From NCBI RefSeq assembly GCF_028401415.2, contig NZ_CP171821.2, forward strand, positions 4,030,001 through 4,094,000: a DNA stretch of 64,000 bases. The letters run 5' to 3'. A program made the translations under genes and the position numbers. The DNA is from Glaciecola sp028401415 (lineage in GTDB: Bacteria > Pseudomonadota > Gammaproteobacteria > Enterobacterales > Alteromonadaceae). Numbering within the stretch: the first letter of the stretch is position 1; the number at the start of each line of letters is the position of its first letter. The notes beneath the pieces are model-generated. The model had not been told where the DNA came from. It searched no databases and saw nothing but the letters and a program-made list of their open reading frames with translations. Of the stretch, positions 61,457 through 64,000 are shown piece by piece.

Positions 61457-62263
61457 TTGTTGTTGTCGTGCTCAGTTTATAGCGACGAGCAGGAGAGGGT
61501 AAGCCAGCAATCTATGCCTCTACACATTGATATGCCTAGCTTTCAGTCAATAATGACTAAGGCAAATGTTAAAGGCGCTATATTAATCTATGACTTAAAC
61601 AAGCAAAGATACTATTCAAACGATTTTGAGTGGTCCCGTATAGGCCAATTACCAGCGTCCACTTACAAAATACCAAATTCGATCATTGCCCTTGAAACTG
61701 GCGTGGTAAATGACCAAAGCAGCGTATTCAAATGGGATGGTGAACCACAAAGATTTAAAACTTGGGAGAAAGACCTCAGCTTTAATGAAGCCTTCCATTA
61801 TTCCTGCGTGCCGTGTTATCAAAAAGTCGCTCGCCGCATCGGTGAAAAAGAAATGAATCAGTTCGTCAAGAAACTTGGCTACGGTAACATGGACATAAAC
61901 GACAGCAATATCGATACATTTTGGCTTCAAGGTCGTTCTAAGATCACGCAATTTGAGCAAATAGATTTTCTAATGCGCTTCCATCGTATGCGTCTGCCCA
62001 TTTCGAAACGCACTCAATCGATAATGAAGAGCTTGATGGTAATTGAAAGCAACGATGAATATCGTATAAGTGGAAAGACAGGCTGGTCAATAGTTCAAGA
62101 CGTGAACAACGCCTGGTTTGTGGGCTATATTGAGTCAAATGGCAATGTTTACTTCTTTGCCAGCAATATTGAGTCTAAGCATGACACAGATATGTCTCAG
62201 TTTTCAAAAACCAGAAAGCAAATAACGTTTGAAGCGCTGAAAGAACTGAAGGCCCTCAAATAA
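61457..62263 (+). CDS. Class D (OXA-type) beta-lactamase family protein, start disturbed
   Basis: The body has all class D motifs: STYK (about 68-71, active-site Ser and carboxylated Lys), SCV (116-118), YGN (142-144), WLQG (156-159) and SGKTG (205-209). It should hydrolyse or bind beta-lactams in the periplasm. The TTG at 61457 gives no full signal peptide, yet the frame stays open upstream to 61397 and reads KALIFVLTSLLLLSC, a lipoprotein-like signal with an LLSC lipobox. No ATG, GTG or TTG opens that stretch. An ATG at 61381 would join it if one T of the 5-T run at 61410-61414 were removed. An ATT start at 61424 is the other option. Confidence 0.85.
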   Translation: MLLSCSVYSDEQERVSQQSMPLHIDMPSFQSIMTKANVKGAILIYDLNKQRYYSNDFEWSRIGQLPASTYKIPNSIIALETGVVNDQSSVFKWDGEPQRFKTWEKDLSFNEAFHYSCVPCYQKVARRIGEKEMNQFVKKLGYGNMDINDSNIDTFWLQGRSKITQFEQIDFLMRFHRMRLPISKRTQSIMKSLMVIESNDEYRISGKTGWSIVQDVNNAWFVGYIESNGNVYFFASNIESKHDTDMSQFSKTRKQITFEALKELKALK

Positions 62264-62369
62264 GCTTCAGCACCAGCAATGGACACGGTGGACAATCAGC
62301 TTATTGATATTGTAGGGGGATCATGTTGCTTCAACATTCAATCGTTGGAAGAACGTAATACCGCAATAT

Positions 62370-63209
62370 TTAAATCTTAAGTGTCTGTCCTTCGTACGCC
62401 CCGAAACATTCAGCGTCAGCGCCACCTATTTCAATAATGACACTGGCATCTTCAACGATTTCGTCAATGTCTTTGTCGGTGCGCTCTGGGTCATGACTAT
62501 ATAGTGCAAGTCGTTTTGCAAAGCTGGCTAATGCCAGTTTCACAGCTTCTTCTGCAACGGAATGTCCCCATCCTAGTTTTGCAGGCATATCTTTAACCAC
62601 ATATTGGGCGTCATGAATAAGCAAGTCAGCGTTTTTTGCAAACTCAACAAACTCTAAGAAGTCCGTGTCTTTTTTATACGGAGGATAGAGCTCGTTATCA
62701 GTGATATACGCCAATTTGCTGTCACCTTCTTGTATGGTGTAACAACTTCCGCCTCCCGGATGGTTCATTGGGTGTCGCTTTATTGTCGCGGAACCTAATG
62801 TCCACTCAGTGATGTCATAAGGAATACGTTTTATCAGGATATTTGACGCCAGCACATCTTTGCTAACAGGAAAGTAAGAACCTGACATTTGTTTGACAAC
62901 GGCTTCTGGTTGTTCAAGCTTGGTCATCCCCGGCGTAATATTAATCTCACGGCCTGGCTGATAGATTGGGATAAAAAACGGGAAGCCTTGGATATGATCC
63001 CAGTGATTGTGACTTAACAAGAGGTTAATCGGCGTCTTCTTAGCGGCAAGCTTTTTCCCAAGCACACGAATACCAGTGCCTGCGTCCAACACAATATCGG
63101 TGCCGTCTTCTAGCTCAACATGCACGCATGCCGTATTTCCGCCGTATTTCATATACTCCGGCCCTGGCGTTGGAATTGAACCTCTCACACCATAAAATGT
63201 AACCTGCAC
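62370..63209 (-). CDS. Metallo-beta-lactamase-fold hydrolase
   Basis: This 279-residue cytosolic protein starts at a GTG with GAGGT upstream. It has the MBL signature LLLSHNHWDHIQGFP near residue 84, with further metal ligands in RHPMNHPGGG, AYITDNELYP and IHDAQY, and the final YSHDPERTD. The start (VTFYGVRGSIPTPG) and YGGNTACVHV segment resemble the PhnP/RNase Z-like subgroup acting on phosphodiesters. Its ribosome-binding site overlaps the proS stop, so it is probably cotranscribed with proS. Substrate unknown. Confidence 0.88.
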   Translation of the reverse strand: MQVTFYGVRGSIPTPGPEYMKYGGNTACVHVELEDGTDIVLDAGTGIRVLGKKLAAKKTPINLLLSHNHWDHIQGFPFFIPIYQPGREINITPGMTKLEQPEAVVKQMSGSYFPVSKDVLASNILIKRIPYDITEWTLGSATIKRHPMNHPGGGSCYTIQEGDSKLAYITDNELYPPYKKDTDFLEFVEFAKNADLLIHDAQYVVKDMPAKLGWGHSVAEEAVKLALASFAKRLALYSHDPERTDKDIDEIVEDASVIIEIGGADAECFGAYEGQTLKI

Positions 63210-63216
63210 CGCTACC

Positions 63217-64000
63217 TCACTGATTGGTTATAAAAGCAATGACCTCATCGATGTTAATCAGCGTTTTTTCTCCGGTAAGACGGTTTTTGTATTCAACTTG
63301 TTGGTTATCTAGGTTGCGCTCCCCAATAACAATGCTGTGGGGGATACCAATCAATTCCATGTCGTTAAACATCACACCAGGACGCTCTTTTCGATCGTCA
63401 AATAATACTTCAGTATTTTCTGCTAGGAAGTCTGCATACAATTTTAATGCCGTTTCCATAATTCTGTGTGATTTATGCATGTTCATTGGAATGATCGCCA
63501 CTTGAAATGGCGCGATTGCGCTTGGCCATTTAATGCCAAACTTATCATGGTTTTGTTCAATTGCTGCTGCAACAATGCGCGTTACGCCAATGCCATAGCA
63601 TCCCATTTTGAGTATTTCATGTTTGCCTGACTCAGAGAGCACTCCGCAGCCCATGGCTTTCGAGTATTTGTCTCCGAGTTGGAAAATGTGACCCACTTCA
63701 ATGCCTTTGCGTATTTGTAACTTGCCTTTTCCATCTGGAGACGGGTCGCCAGCGACAACGTCTCTTAAATCAGCGACTTCGTATTCACTTATATCCCGGT
63801 CCCAGTTTACGCCTGTGAAGTGAAGGTCATCTTCGTTTGCCCCGCAAACAAAATCGGCACATGCTGCGGCGCTTCTATCTACCAACACAGGGATAGGAAG
63901 ATTCACTGGACCTATAGAGCCGAATTGACAGCCTACTTGAGCGGCTACTTTTTCTTCATCAGCCATTTTCAACGGACTGGCTACTAAGGGATGCTTGCTA
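63217..64000 (-). CDS. proS: Prolyl-tRNA synthetase ProS, C-terminal part
   Basis: The frame stays open to the right window edge, so about 260 C-terminal residues are seen. They start inside the editing (INS) domain (CQFGSIGPVNLPIPVLVDRS) and continue through NWDRDISEYEVADLRDVVAGDPSPDG, motif 3 MGCYGIGVTRIVAAAIEQN and the anticodon-binding domain (DDRKERPGVMFNDMELIGIP). It charges tRNA-Pro. The match to E. coli ProS is close and the C-terminus is complete. Confidence 0.97.
   Translation of the reverse strand, partial: SKHPLVASPLKMADEEKVAAQVGCQFGSIGPVNLPIPVLVDRSAAACADFVCGANEDDLHFTGVNWDRDISEYEVADLRDVVAGDPSPDGKGKLQIRKGIEVGHIFQLGDKYSKAMGCGVLSESGKHEILKMGCYGIGVTRIVAAAIEQNHDKFGIKWPSAIAPFQVAIIPMNMHKSHRIMETALKLYADFLAENTEVLFDDRKERPGVMFNDMELIGIPHSIVIGERNLDNQQVEYKNRLTGEKTLINIDEVIAFITNQ

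Noticed and set aside
1..64000. Prophage, CRISPR array, transposase or genomic island
   Set aside because: No integrase, phage structural gene, regularly spaced repeats or transposase is visible; gene content and order are mostly conserved core.

Overview
The window looks like the chromosome of a marine gammaproteobacterium in or near the Alteromonadales (Alteromonas/Glaciecola-like). This is inferred from gene order and protein relatedness: queA-tgt-yajC-secD-secF, suhB/trmJ-iscS-fdx and ndk-rlmN-pilF-rodZ-ispG-hisS-yfgM-bamB-der-xseA/guaB-guaA all follow the gammaproteobacterial order, and DUF3135, DUF3718 and split-PqiA genes fit the same group. I found no prophage, insertion sequence with a transposase, CRISPR array, rRNA or tRNA. 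Species cannot be assigned from this window.

Layout. 1-1.6 kb: a minus-strand pqi operon (two half-size PqiA proteins, then PqiB running off the window). 1.9-4.2 kb: a Tat-exported two-subunit GMC dehydrogenase. 4.2-9.5 kb: minus-strand housekeeping genes (hemW, rdgB, srmB, a DUF3135 gene, cca) with a 112-bp inverted-repeat element. 9.7-11.9 kb: an ExeA/GspB-like pair. 12-15.7 kb: a lipase, a small orphan ORF, a TPR protein and a degenerate HD-GYP protein. 15.8-20.9 kb: leuABCD with a complete attenuator (promoter, leader peptide with four consecutive Leu codons, competing hairpins). 20.9-26.3 kb: the glyoxylate bypass (glcB, a LysR regulator, aceA) with a 119-bp branched palindrome. 26.6-30 kb: alkaline phosphatase, then a membrane protein and a potassium channel. 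30.4-36 kb: queuosine tRNA genes and the SecDF-YajC translocase. 36.2-39.4 kb: a DUF533 protein, a YceI-cytochrome b561-YceI cluster and a DUF3718 protein. 39.5-43 kb: suhB, trmJ, and an isc locus reduced to iscS and fdx. 43-54.8 kb: ndk through der, then a PH-domain protein and an unknown exported protein. 55-59.7 kb: xseA diverging from guaB-guaA. 59.7-64 kb: outer-membrane phospholipase A, a VOC protein, a class D beta-lactamase with a defective-looking start, an MBL-fold hydrolase and the end of proS.

The most notable observations are: the isc locus lacking iscR, iscU, iscA, hscB, hscA and iscX, together with an IscS that has lost its C-terminal IscU-docking tail; a GspB-like protein with an N-terminal segment resembling the DUF3391 domain of HD-GYP proteins, beside an ExeA that has no periplasmic domain; an HD-GYP protein whose HD histidine is a methionine; two related palindromic repeats and a separate branched palindrome; the leu leader peptide; and a class D beta-lactamase whose signal peptide is cut off from its ATG by one base. 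Much of the rest is ordinary conserved core genome. All family assignments come from reading motifs and from remembered family features, not from database searches.
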